DNA of 64,000 nucleotides. It comes from Flavobacteria bacterium RIFCSPLOWO2_12_FULL_35_11 (lineage in GTDB: Bacteria; Bacteroidota; Bacteroidia; Flavobacteriales; Flavobacteriaceae). The stretch spans positions 169,467-233,466 of the forward strand of contig MGWK01000007.1 in assembly GCA_001800975.1 (NCBI GenBank), in the 5' to 3' direction. This document shows, piece by piece, positions 26,138-35,326 of this stretch (the stretch's first letter is position 1; the number at the start of each line of letters is the position of its first letter). The notes beneath the pieces are model-generated. The model saw nothing but the letters and a program-made list of their open reading frames with translations, searched no databases and was not told the DNA's origin. Made by a program: the position numbers and the translations under genes.

Positions 26138-27592
26138 TCAGACTGTTTTCTTTTTGATAATGAATAAAAATAGAATGGTTAACATTGCATTAACGAGGAT
26201 ATTCATGAACCCAAAATCAAATTGATAGGTGTTGGTAAAATAAATATTAAGTAAATAGGTAGATATAGCTGCAGCTACTGTTGCCAGCGGAACCCATTTT
26301 TCTTTCAGGTTAATATTTGTAAATAATCCGGTTAAAAATAAACCCAAAAGAGGTCCATAAGTATATCCTGCAATTTTGAAAATAGTATTAATAATTGCGC
26401 CTTGGCTATTCCAAAATAATATTACAATTAAAAACATTACAATATTAACACCGACCAATACTGTGTTTTTTATTTTTTTTCTGACATTGTGTGGTTGTTT
26501 TTCAAAGCCAAGAAAATCATAACTAAACGATGTAGTTAATGCGGCAATGCATGAGTCAACACTGGCAAAAGTTGATGCGATAACACCAATAAAAAAGGCG
26601 ATTGCCCCAATTTTTCCAAAATAATTTAAAGATAGAAGCGGATAAAGATCATCGGTATTTGTAAATTGTCCGTTTTGTGTAACAAGATGTATTCCCTTTT
26701 GTTTTGCAAATATATAAAGTAAGATCCCTAATCCTAAAAACAGCGTTTGTGCAAAAGCAATAAAAAAGCTAAAAGTGAGAACATTTTTTTTTGCATCTTT
26801 AGCTTTATTGATTGTGAGGGTTTTTTGCATCATACTTTGGTCAAGACCAACCAAAGCAATAGTAATAAGCATGCCGGAAATAAATTGCTTAAAAAAATTG
26901 GTCCCTGAATGAATGTCCCAATTAAATAATTTTGAATTGGGATGATGTGCAATTGAACTAAACATTTGTGAAATGGAAAGATTCAATGAGTTTTTTATTG
27001 TGATTATAGAAATTATTATAACCGAAATTAAAAAAAATGATTGTAGAGCATCTGTCCACACTATTGTTTTGACTCCCGATTTATTTGAATACAGCCAAAT
27101 CAATACCAATACTGCAATAATGGTTATAAAGTAAGGAATACCGAGATTGTCAAAAAAAGCAAACTGCAATATTTTCACTGAAAGCAATAGCCTAAGCGCT
27201 GCTCCAAAAGATTGGGAAACCAGAAAGAACAAAGAGCCCGTTTTGTAAGTGATATTGCCAAAGCGAACATTGAGGTAAGAATATATGGAAACAACTTTTA
27301 GTTTAAAAAAAATAGGTATTAAAACAAATACAATAAAAAGGTATCCAACAATGGTTCCAAGAATAAACTGGAAATAGTAAAGGCTTTCGTTCCCTACATT
27401 TCCTGGAATAGAAACGAGTGATACTGCTGAAATACCAGAGCCCACCATCCCAAAGGCAACTAAAAACCAGGGGGATTCTCTGTTGCCGTCAAAAAAAGTG
27501 CTATCCTTTGTGTGTCTGGATGTGAGCCACGAAATTATCATAAGGAGAGAAAAGTAAAGAAAAATGATAAGAAATAATAGTGTTACATTCAT
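26138..27592 (-). CDS. Sodium:solute symporter (SSS family), second paralogue
   Basis: 484 residues, about 13 hydrophobic segments, colinear with the symporter at 16655-18112 (for example KTGSLFFLVSQSFGAALRLLL and YTYGPLLGLFL are nearly shared). It is first in the operon with the GNAT and the serine hydrolase genes. A DeoR-family gene with almost the same sequence as the one before the first symporter lies 142 bp upstream. Probably imports a related but not identical amino-sugar or muropeptide product. The codons differ throughout, so the duplication is not recent, in contrast to the regulators' central segment. Confidence 0.85.
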   Translation of the reverse strand: MNVTLLFLIIFLYFSLLMIISWLTSRHTKDSTFFDGNRESPWFLVAFGMVGSGISAVSLVSIPGNVGNESLYYFQFILGTIVGYLFIVFVLIPIFFKLKVVSIYSYLNVRFGNITYKTGSLFFLVSQSFGAALRLLLSVKILQFAFFDNLGIPYFITIIAVLVLIWLYSNKSGVKTIVWTDALQSFFLISVIIISIITIKNSLNLSISQMFSSIAHHPNSKLFNWDIHSGTNFFKQFISGMLITIALVGLDQSMMQKTLTINKAKDAKKNVLTFSFFIAFAQTLFLGLGILLYIFAKQKGIHLVTQNGQFTNTDDLYPLLSLNYFGKIGAIAFFIGVIASTFASVDSCIAALTTSFSYDFLGFEKQPHNVRKKIKNTVLVGVNIVMFLIVILFWNSQGAIINTIFKIAGYTYGPLLGLFLTGLFTNINLKEKWVPLATVAAAISTYLLNIYFTNTYQFDFGFMNILVNAMLTILFLFIIKKKTV

Positions 27593-27709
27593 TGCTAAAT
27601 ATTATTAAATTTGAATTCAGATTACTAACAATTGGTAGTAATAAACTTAATTACATTAATAAATAGTAAAAAAAATGCAAAAGCGAGTATTTAAAAATGC
27701 AATTAAACG

Positions 27710-27717
27710 CAAACATA
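27710..27717 (-). promoter_or_regulatory. -7 box candidate for the second symporter operon
   Basis: TATGTTTG on the minus strand followed by CGT, the same extended -7 form as at susC. The surroundings, ATGCAATTAAACGCAAA at 27698-27713, resemble ATGCATTTAAAAACGCAAA at 18347-18365 before the first symporter operon. Confidence 0.4.
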
Positions 27718-27734
27718 AGCATTTTTATGAAGGT

Positions 27735-28484
27735 TTAGAGAATTTTAACACCCTTTTCTTTGAAGTCTTCAAATATAGGATCATTTGGATCTATATCGGT
27801 TACAATAGTGTCTATTTTGTGAATGGGGGCAACGGAGTATCTTTTCACATCATTTATTTTATTTTTAGTGCATAAAACAATAACTTTTTCACTTGCTGCT
27901 ATCATACTTTTTTTAATATGGGAAACCTCCCAGTCAGGTTCTGTCATGCCATTTAAGGTGTTTATTCCACCAGTTCCCATAAAGCATAAGTCGGCTCTTA
28001 ATTCAGAGATTGAAGAGACAACGTCAAGTCCAACAGTTACTTGTGCAGATTTGTGAAGTTTACCTCCTATAAAAATAATTTCAATTGATGGGTGTTCCGT
28101 AAGTTGCAGTGCAATAGGAAGGCTATAAGTATATATTGTAGCGTTTATGTCGGAGGGAATAATTTTGGCCAGTTGCAGGTTTGTGGTGCTGCCGCTCATA
28201 ATAATAACTTGACCATCTTTTATTATCTTTACGGCTTTTTTTGCAATGATATTTTTTTCTTCTAAATTGTATGTGCTCCTTTCGCCATAAGATGGAGTGT
28301 TGTTTTCTAATGGCAATGCTCCTCCATGTACCTTTTTGATAAGTCCTTTAGCTGATAATTCATTAAGGTCTCGTCTAATAGTGTCTTCAGAAACATTTAA
28401 TTCTATACTCAGGTCAGCAGATAGAACCTTTCTGTTTAATATAATTTTATCTAATATGTGATAATGTCTTTCTTCTTTTAGCAT
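27735..28484 (-). CDS. DeoR/GlpR-family transcriptional regulator, copy 2
   Basis: 249 residues, the same length as copy 1. The DNA-binding region (residues 1-55) is identical to copy 1 apart from Asp45 to Ala, and a run of 102 residues in the sensor domain (GQVIIMSG to SHIKK) is fully identical; differences lie in the linker (about residues 57-90) and the last 55 residues. Both copies should therefore recognise the same operator and the same sugar phosphate. It precedes the second symporter operon and is divergent from the NagB-fusion gene. Start chosen at MLKEERHY, where similarity to copy 1 begins; an in-frame ATG at 28529 is not preferred. Confidence 0.9.
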   Translation of the reverse strand: MLKEERHYHILDKIILNRKVLSADLSIELNVSEDTIRRDLNELSAKGLIKKVHGGALPLENNTPSYGERSTYNLEEKNIIAKKAVKIIKDGQVIIMSGSTTNLQLAKIIPSDINATIYTYSLPIALQLTEHPSIEIIFIGGKLHKSAQVTVGLDVVSSISELRADLCFMGTGGINTLNGMTEPDWEVSHIKKSMIAASEKVIVLCTKNKINDVKRYSVAPIHKIDTIVTDIDPNDPIFEDFKEKGVKIL

Positions 28485-28517
28485 GATATTTGTTTTATTT
28501 GTTGTAAAAAAACAACA

Positions 28518-28537
28518 ACAAAGATGCAAATTATTTT
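28518..28537 (-). promoter_or_regulatory. Conserved 20-mer upstream of DeoR copy 2
   Basis: Identical to 19177-19196. Its retention between otherwise diverged upstream regions suggests a promoter-operator used by both regulator genes. Confidence 0.45.
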
Positions 28538-28696
28538 GATTAAATGTTTGAATATGTTCACTTTGTTTTTTTTTGACAACTCCCTTTATTTTACTAGGCC
28601 ATAAGGATGTGTGAATCTTTCCGTGTTCTATGTTGGTAAAACGAAAATTGAATTCTTAAGTAATTTCAGTCTTTAAATCGACAATAAACAAAATAA

Positions 28697-28712
28697 AAAT
28701 GCATAAATTTGC
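28697..28712 (+). promoter_or_regulatory. Shared 16-mer in the NagB-fusion promoter region
   Basis: Sequence identical to the complement of 18338-18353. It contains TAAATTTG (28704-28711), which fits a -7 box, but lies 59 bp from the ATG and is followed by a second TAAATTTG (28735-28742), so it may be an operator overlapping the -33 region. Confidence 0.45.
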
Positions 28713-28734
28713 GTGTTTGTAAGTGTTTTTATTT

Positions 28735-28742
28735 TAAATTTG
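28735..28742 (+). promoter_or_regulatory. -7 box candidate of the NagB-fusion operon
   Basis: TAAATTTG, perfect TAnnTTTG; TTTG candidates lie at 28716-28719 (15-bp spacing) or 28708-28711 (23-bp). Start of RNA would be near 28749, with a 22-base leader. Confidence 0.45.
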
Positions 28743-28770
28743 TACTATTCAATATAATAAATAGAAGATA

Positions 28771-30708
28771 ATGGAAGTTAAACCAATTACATATCCAAAA
28801 ACCATCAAATATCATGAGGCCGGGAAATTTGAAGAAACCAGATTTGAGAAAATACATAATGTCATTTTTTCAACAGCTAAAGATGGATCGGTTAAAGTGG
28901 CTGAAGAAATAGCCGATTTGATAAAAGAGAAACAGTCAAATGGTGAAATGTGTGTTCTTGGTTTAGCCACGGGATCTTCACCAATAAAAGTTTATGAAGA
29001 GTTGGTAAGAATGCACAAGGAACAAGGTCTTAGTTTTTCAAATGTTATTACTTTTAATTTGGATGAATATTACCCAATGCCAAAAGACAATATTCAAAGC
29101 TACCATTACTTTATGCACGAACACTTGTTTAATCATATTGACATCCTGCCAGAAAATGTTCATGTTCCAAATGGTTTGGTCACAAGTGATGAGTTGCACC
29201 AATATTGCATAGATTATGAGGAAATGATAAAAAATAGTGGAGGAATAGATTTGCAGTTATTGGGTATCGGAAGAACTGGTCATATAGGATTTAATGAACC
29301 AGGCTCCCACTTTAATTCCGAAACAAGAAGTATCACTTTGGATTATATTACAAGAGTTGATGCCGCTTCCTCATTTTCTGGTATTGATAATGTGCCCAAA
29401 AGAGCCATTACAATGGGAATTAGAACCGTAAGAAAGGCGAAAAGGATAATTTTATTGGCTTGGGGACAAAACAAAGCTTCAATTGTTAAAAACACCATAG
29501 AAGGCGATGTTTCATCTAAAGTTCCGGCTACATATTTACAACATCACAATAATTCAACATTTATATTAGATATTGAAGCAGCTTCTGAATTGACAAGAAT
29601 TAATACACCTTGGCTGGTTGGACCTTGTTTGTGGGATGAAAAATTGAGCAGTAAAGCCATTATTTGGCTATGTCAAATTACAAGAAAATCAATATTAAAA
29701 TTGATTGATGAAGACTATAATGACAATGGAATGTCAAGTTTATTGGCTCAAGAAGGTTCATCATACGATTTAAATATTAAAATGTTCAATAAAGTGCAGC
29801 ATACCATCACTGGTTGGCCTGGAGGAAAACCAAATGCTGATGATGCTTCAAGACCTGAAAGAGCAAACCCAACTAAAAAAAGAATACTTATTTTTAGTCC
29901 CCATCCGGATGATGATGTTATTTCAATGGGAGGAACTTTCGACAGGTTGGTTGAACAAGGACATGAGGTACATGTTGCATACCAAACATCAGGAAATATT
30001 GCTGTTGCGGATCATGAAGCCCTTAAATTTGTGGAAGTAGTGAAAGAAATGAATGGGATTAAAGATTCAAGTTATATAACGTCTATTATTGAGCAAATTA
30101 CTTCAAAAAAGGACAATGCTATTGATACTGTGGATGTTAGGAATTTAAAAACCCTCATTCGGAAAAGTGAATCCTTGGGAGCCACAAGGTACTTGAGTGT
30201 TCCTGATGAAAATGTACACTTTTTAAATTTGCCGTTTTATGAAACAGGAAGTATTATGAAAAAGCCATTAGGAGAAGAAGATCTTCGTATAATGTGTGAA
30301 ATTATTGAGAAAATAAAACCGCATCAAATTTATGCTGCAGGTGACTTGGCCGACCCTCACGGCACCCACAGAGTTAGTTTAAATGCGCTTTTTGAATCTT
30401 TAAAAATATTAAAATCAAAACCTTTTATGAATGATTGTTGGGTTTGGTTATATAAGGGAGCCTGGCATGAATGGGAAATTCATGAAATCGATATGGCAGT
30501 GCCAATGAGCCCAGATCAGGTTTTGAAAAAAAGGAAAGCGATTTTCTTTCACCAATCCCAAAAAGATGGCGTTATGTTTCAAGGAAATGATTTAAGAGAA
30601 TTTTGGATGCGTGCTGAGGATAGAAATACCAAAACAGCCCAAAAATATAATGAATTAGGTTTGGCCGATTATGCTGCCATGGAAGCATTTGTAAGATGGT
30701 ATTTTTAA
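28771..30708 (+). CDS. nagB: Glucosamine-6-phosphate deaminase fused to a PIG-L/LmbE-like deacetylase domain
   Basis: 645 residues. Residues 25-310 are NagB: GLATGSSP phosphate loop, NLDEYY (Asp98, general base), GIGRTGHIGFNEPGS (His171, Glu176). Residues 370-645 are a PIG-L/LmbE domain with the zinc motif PHPDDD (377-382) and a second zinc/catalytic His motif DPHGTHR. NagB turns GlcN-6-P into fructose-6-P and ammonia. PIG-L enzymes remove acetyl from GlcNAc moieties, so the second half may supply GlcN-6-P from GlcNAc-6-P, the MurQ product; no nagA is present in the window. NagB alone is about 265 residues; the long form is seen in other Bacteroidetes. Confidence 0.9.
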   Translation: MEVKPITYPKTIKYHEAGKFEETRFEKIHNVIFSTAKDGSVKVAEEIADLIKEKQSNGEMCVLGLATGSSPIKVYEELVRMHKEQGLSFSNVITFNLDEYYPMPKDNIQSYHYFMHEHLFNHIDILPENVHVPNGLVTSDELHQYCIDYEEMIKNSGGIDLQLLGIGRTGHIGFNEPGSHFNSETRSITLDYITRVDAASSFSGIDNVPKRAITMGIRTVRKAKRIILLAWGQNKASIVKNTIEGDVSSKVPATYLQHHNNSTFILDIEAASELTRINTPWLVGPCLWDEKLSSKAIIWLCQITRKSILKLIDEDYNDNGMSSLLAQEGSSYDLNIKMFNKVQHTITGWPGGKPNADDASRPERANPTKKRILIFSPHPDDDVISMGGTFDRLVEQGHEVHVAYQTSGNIAVADHEALKFVEVVKEMNGIKDSSYITSIIEQITSKKDNAIDTVDVRNLKTLIRKSESLGATRYLSVPDENVHFLNLPFYETGSIMKKPLGEEDLRIMCEIIEKIKPHQIYAAGDLADPHGTHRVSLNALFESLKILKSKPFMNDCWVWLYKGAWHEWEIHEIDMAVPMSPDQVLKKRKAIFFHQSQKDGVMFQGNDLREFWMRAEDRNTKTAQKYNELGLADYAAMEAFVRWYF

Positions 30709-30831
30709 TGTTTTTATAAAAATGTGTAGGTTTAAGGTAAAATCCTATTTACTTTCACTTTTTATTGGTTAGTGTCCATTTAAAACAAAATACAATAAAT
30801 TTAAAAACTTATTCAAAAAAAACTTTTAACT

Positions 30832-32163
30832 ATGTCGAATACGATAAGTGCAACCTCTAATTCCAAAAACAATTCATTTGTTCCAATACTTATTATAGCA
30901 GGATTATTTTTTATTTTCGGATTTGTAACCTGGATTAATGGCGCTTTAATTCCATTTATGAAAACCATAAATGAATTAACAACAGCGCAATCCTTATTGG
31001 TGGCTTCCGCATCCTATATATCTTTTGTGGTTATGGCATTGCCTGCATCTTATATTTTAACTAAAATTGGATATAGAAAAGGAATGTCATTGGGTTTATT
31101 TGTGATGGCAATTGGCGCTTTGGTTTTTATTCCTGCTGCAGAAGCAAGGACGTATTGGGTATTTTTAGCCGGAATTTTTATTCAGGGTTTGGGTATGACT
31201 TTGTTGCAAACAGCTTCAAATCCGTACATTACTATTTTGGGTCCTATTGAAAGTGCCGCAAAACGCATCGCGATTATGGGAATTGCAAATAAAGTGGCAG
31301 GCGCTTTAGGCTCCCTTATTTTTGGTGCGATTTTGTTATCGGGTATTGATGAGATTAAAGACAAACTCAATGTTGTTGACCAGGCTGAAAAAACGCGGCT
31401 ATTAAATGTTATGGCCGATAGTGTTGTGATTCCTTATGTTATTATGGCAGTAATTTTAGCGGTGTTGGGAATTTTAATCAGGCGTGCGCCACTGCCTCAT
31501 GTAGAAGCTGAACCAATTGAGGAAGCAAAAGAAGGGGAGACAAGCAAAACAAGTATTTTCCAATTTCCACATTTATGGTTGGGCGTTTTAACGCTTTTTG
31601 TTTATGTTGGGGTAGAAGTTATCGCTGGTGATACCATTATTGCTTACGGAATTTCTTTAGGGTTTCCTGCTGCCGATGCCAAATTTTTCACCACTTTTAC
31701 CTTGTTGGCCATGGTTTTCACTTATGCCTTGGGCATATTTTTAATTCCAAAATACATTAATCAGGCTTTCGCACTTAAAGCAAGTGCCGTTTTAGGAATT
31801 GTATTTACCTTTGGAATTGTATTTACTTCGGGATATATATCCATTTTATTTGTGGCTGCATTGGGAATTGCAAATGCGTTGGTTTGGCCTGCTGTTTGGC
31901 CATTGACGTTAAAAGGATTGGGTAAATTCACTAAAACCGCTTCCGCTTTATTGATTATGGCAATATCTGGAGGCGCAATTATTCCTCCGTTATATGGAAA
32001 ATTTGTTGATGGGACCAAGGCTGATTTGGTTACGAATGGAATAAGCGAGGCTGCTGCTGCTGCACAAGCGGCAACAAATGGTTATTGGATTTTACTTCCT
32101 TGTTATTTGATCATTTTATATTATGCATTTGCAGGACATAAATTGGGCTTGAAAAAAGGATAA
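30832..32163 (+). CDS. NagP-like MFS sugar permease (GlcNAc transporter)
   Basis: 443 residues, 12 transmembrane segments of the FHS (FucP-like) branch of MFS transporters. FFIFGFVTWINGALIPFMK, GMTLLQTASNPYITILGP and the central soluble loop (about 215-240) match the NagP/FucP pattern. Such proteins bring N-acetylglucosamine across the inner membrane with protons. It lies 123 bp after the NagB fusion and 22 bp before the NagX-like gene, in one rightward block. Fucose or another hexose remains possible, but the neighbours favour GlcNAc. Confidence 0.85.
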   Translation: MSNTISATSNSKNNSFVPILIIAGLFFIFGFVTWINGALIPFMKTINELTTAQSLLVASASYISFVVMALPASYILTKIGYRKGMSLGLFVMAIGALVFIPAAEARTYWVFLAGIFIQGLGMTLLQTASNPYITILGPIESAAKRIAIMGIANKVAGALGSLIFGAILLSGIDEIKDKLNVVDQAEKTRLLNVMADSVVIPYVIMAVILAVLGILIRRAPLPHVEAEPIEEAKEGETSKTSIFQFPHLWLGVLTLFVYVGVEVIAGDTIIAYGISLGFPAADAKFFTTFTLLAMVFTYALGIFLIPKYINQAFALKASAVLGIVFTFGIVFTSGYISILFVAALGIANALVWPAVWPLTLKGLGKFTKTASALLIMAISGGAIIPPLYGKFVDGTKADLVTNGISEAAAAAQAATNGYWILLPCYLIILYYAFAGHKLGLKKG

Positions 32164-32185
32164 TTAACTTTATAAAAATTATTGA

Positions 32186-33292
32186 ATGATGGTAGCTAAA
32201 AGATTATTGGCGCTCGATGTTTTAAGGGGTTTAACCATAGCGCTAATGATTATGGTAAATACTCCCGGGAGTTGGAGTTATGTTTATCCACCCTTGCTGC
32301 ATTCAAAATGGCATGGTTGTACTCCAACTGATTTGGTTTTCCCTTTTTTCTTATTTATTGTAGGAGTTTCAATGTGGTATTCGTTTAAGAAATATGGTGA
32401 AGGCTTAACAAAAAAGGGGTTTTTGAAAGTGTTGAAAAGATTTTCAATTATCTTTTTTTTGGGACTTTTGTTAAATTTATTTCCTAAATTTGACTTTGAA
32501 AATTTACGCTTTTTTGGGGTTCTTCAGCGTATAGCGATTGCATATGGTATTGGCGCTATTCTATGTATGCAGTTTAACTATAAGCAATTACTGACAATAT
32601 TCGGTTTAATTCTTTTCGGTTATTGGGGGTTACTTTATTTTGGCGGATCTTATGATGTTTATGGCTTGGAATCTAACATAGTGCGTAAAGTTGATTTGTT
32701 TATCTTCGGCGAAAATCACATCTATAAAGGATTCGGAATACCATTTGACCCGGAAGGTTTATTATCTTCAATTCCCTCTGTGGCAACAGTATTGATGGGT
32801 TATTTTGCAGGAAGACTAATTGAGTTTTCGAATGGTGTTTCACACGCCATCAAAAAAATGTTAATTTTCGGAGGAATTTCTGCATTGACTGGTTGGTTAT
32901 GGGGTTTTTTATTGCCAATAAATAAACCATTATGGACCAGTTCTTATGTTTTGTATGCAGGTGGTTTGGCAATGTTGTTTTTGGCTTTTTTATTATGGGT
33001 AATAGATGTTAAGGGAATTAAAAACTGGGCAACGCCATTCGTCCATTTCGGCACAAATCCATTATTTATTTTTCTGTTTTCGGGAGTTTACGTTAAGATA
33101 ATTTTATATTTAGTGGAAAGCACAAATTCGGAGGGAGAGTCCATAACTGGATATCGTTATCTATATGAGAATATTTTTGTTCCTATAGCGGGAAATATGA
33201 ATGGCTCATTATTATTTGCAATTTCACATATTATTTTATTTTGGCTATTAACCTATGTTCTATATAGGCGTAAAATATTTATTAAAATATAA
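32186..33292 (+). CDS. NagX-like membrane acetyltransferase (DUF5009/HGSNAT-like)
   Basis: 368 residues, about 10 transmembrane segments. The N-terminal RLLALDVLRGLTIALMIMVN with a following GSWSYVYPPLLHSKWHG and TPTDLVFPFFLF is the conserved start of DUF5009/heparan-alpha-glucosaminide N-acetyltransferase relatives, named NagX in GlcNAc-utilisation regulons of proteobacteria and Bacteroidetes. The eukaryotic relative moves acetyl from cytosolic acetyl-CoA to glucosamine across a membrane; the same on periplasmic glucosamine is the usual proposal for NagX, not shown. Start may also be Met2 (32189). Confidence 0.8.
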   Translation: MMVAKRLLALDVLRGLTIALMIMVNTPGSWSYVYPPLLHSKWHGCTPTDLVFPFFLFIVGVSMWYSFKKYGEGLTKKGFLKVLKRFSIIFFLGLLLNLFPKFDFENLRFFGVLQRIAIAYGIGAILCMQFNYKQLLTIFGLILFGYWGLLYFGGSYDVYGLESNIVRKVDLFIFGENHIYKGFGIPFDPEGLLSSIPSVATVLMGYFAGRLIEFSNGVSHAIKKMLIFGGISALTGWLWGFLLPINKPLWTSSYVLYAGGLAMLFLAFLLWVIDVKGIKNWATPFVHFGTNPLFIFLFSGVYVKIILYLVESTNSEGESITGYRYLYENIFVPIAGNMNGSLLFAISHIILFWLLTYVLYRRKIFIKI

Positions 33293-33440
33293 GATTAAAA
33301 AAAACAATAAAATCAATTCCGTTTAAATTTTTTTATTAGGTGCTATCTTCCCTAAACAAGTCTTAAAGAAAAGTTTTGAATCACTAAATTTTAGCATCTC
33401 TTTTGAAAACGGGAAATTTAATGCATTTATATAAAAAATC

Positions 33441-35015
33441 ATGAAATTAAAAACACCTATTTATAGTTTTGTGCTCTTTATTTCCATAGTATTATTAACT
33501 TCTTGGTCGGGGTCAAAAAATCCTCGGATGAATCTTTTAGATGAAGTAATTTTACCAAAACCAGTTTCAGTAACAGCATCTGGAAGTTCATTTGAACTAA
33601 ATGCCAATACCAAAATTTTTGTAAATGGGAAATCAGTGGCATTGTTAAAAACGGGACACTATTTGGCTAATTTGATTAAGCCTGCTACAGGATTTGACTT
33701 AAAAGTGACTTCAACTTCTAAAAAGCCAAATTCAAATTATATTTACCTTGCAATTTCTAGTTTGGGCCCTGAATTTGGCAATGAGGGTTATAAGTTGCGT
33801 ATTGATGAAAAAGATGTTAGTATAATTGCCAATAGCCCAGAAGGAATTTTTCGCGGAATTCAAACGCTTCGTCAAATTTTACCCAAAGAAATTGAAGCTT
33901 CTGCGCAGCAGCAAAAATCGTGGCTAATTGCCACAGGTGAAATTTTGGATTATCCTCAATATGGGTATAGAGGAGCTATGTTAGACGTTGCGAGACATTT
34001 TTTTAATGTAGGGGATGTGAAAAAATATATTGGTATGTTGGCGGCGTACAAATTGAACGTATTGCACTTGCATCTTACTGATGACCAAGGTTGGCGAATA
34101 GAAATAAAATCTTGGCCGAATCTTACTGAACACGGGGGATCTACCGAAATAGGAGGTGGCAAAGGAGGTTTTTATACACAAGAAGAATATAAAGAAATTG
34201 TAAGATACGCTCAGGATCGATACATAACTATTATTCCCGAAATTGACATGCCGGGACACACAAATGCAGCGTTAGCTTCATATCCGGAGCTGAATTGTGA
34301 TGGGAAAGCTCCTGAATTGTACACGGGCAATAAAGTTGGATTCAGTACATTTTGTACACACAAAGAAAGCACGTATCAATTTGTTGGAGATGTAATTAGA
34401 GAATTGGCCGAGATAACCCCAGGGTTATACTTGCATATTGGGGGAGACGAATCACACGTAACACAATTGGAAGACTATATTCCTTTTATAAATAGAGTTC
34501 AAGACATTGTTTTAGCTAACGGAAAAAAAATGATTGGTTGGGATGAGATTGCCCATGCGGATATAAAAACAAATACAATTGTTCAGTTTTGGGTCAGATT
34601 GGAAAATGCCCAAAAAGGAGTAACTAAAAAAGCAAAAGTAATTTTATCCCCGGCAAACAAAACTTATTTAGATATGAAGTATGACTCTATCACTGAACTC
34701 GGATTGAAATGGGCCGGATTCATTGAAGTTGAAAGTGCGTATAATTGGGATCCTTCCGCATTAATCCCCGGAATTACAAAAAAGGATATTTTGGGGATAG
34801 AATCACCATTATGGACAGAAACCATTACGAACATGACGGAACTGGAATTTATGGTTTTTCCAAGAATTATTGGACACGCTGAAATTGGATGGACATCAGA
34901 TTCATTAAGAGATTGGGATGATTATAAAGTTAGGTTAAAAAAACATTCGGACCGTTTAAAAATCAAGGGTATTAATTATTATGCTCCCGATGTAATTTTT
35001 AAAGCTGAATTTTAA
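33441..35015 (+). CDS. Secreted beta-N-acetylhexosaminidase, family GH20
   Basis: 524 residues. Signal peptide (1-24); no lipobox Cys. Residues 40-165 form the GH20 N-terminal alpha/beta domain; the barrel starts near YGYRGAMLDVARHFF (175-188). LHLHLTDDQGWRIEI (208-222), IIPEIDMPGHT (264-273) and IGGDES (333-338, Asp336-Glu337 catalytic pair) are typical of GH20. The enzyme removes terminal GlcNAc from chitin, glycoprotein or murein oligosaccharides by substrate-assisted catalysis. It ends the rightward GlcNAc block, 149 bp after the NagX-like gene, and would feed the NagP-like permease. Confidence 0.92.
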   Translation: MKLKTPIYSFVLFISIVLLTSWSGSKNPRMNLLDEVILPKPVSVTASGSSFELNANTKIFVNGKSVALLKTGHYLANLIKPATGFDLKVTSTSKKPNSNYIYLAISSLGPEFGNEGYKLRIDEKDVSIIANSPEGIFRGIQTLRQILPKEIEASAQQQKSWLIATGEILDYPQYGYRGAMLDVARHFFNVGDVKKYIGMLAAYKLNVLHLHLTDDQGWRIEIKSWPNLTEHGGSTEIGGGKGGFYTQEEYKEIVRYAQDRYITIIPEIDMPGHTNAALASYPELNCDGKAPELYTGNKVGFSTFCTHKESTYQFVGDVIRELAEITPGLYLHIGGDESHVTQLEDYIPFINRVQDIVLANGKKMIGWDEIAHADIKTNTIVQFWVRLENAQKGVTKKAKVILSPANKTYLDMKYDSITELGLKWAGFIEVESAYNWDPSALIPGITKKDILGIESPLWTETITNMTELEFMVFPRIIGHAEIGWTSDSLRDWDDYKVRLKKHSDRLKIKGINYYAPDVIFKAEF

Positions 35016-35326
35016 GTGAAGGATTAAATTTTCGCCAACAATAACTTTTCAATCTAAAATTCACCTTCTTTCTCGTTTTTTTGATATTTCTGGCCTACCT
35101 TTAAAAACACCATTGTAATATGCCTTGTGTTCTATTTTTTGTGTGATTTGAATACTATATTATTTTATTAGTTACTGGTCTTAGAATCGGAATTTGAATC
35201 ATATTAAATGTTAAATCAGGACATTTTTGTGTCATTTTTTTTACCCTTTTCAGCCCGATTTTAGCAGGAGTTGTTAAAAATAATGAGTTTAAAATTCAAC
35301 ACCACCATTAAAAATTAAAATAGGGA
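35016..35326. other. Intergenic region between convergent GH20 and small secreted-protein genes
   Basis: 311 bp, AT-rich. I see no ORF, repeat or strong terminator hairpin in it. Confidence 0.5.
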
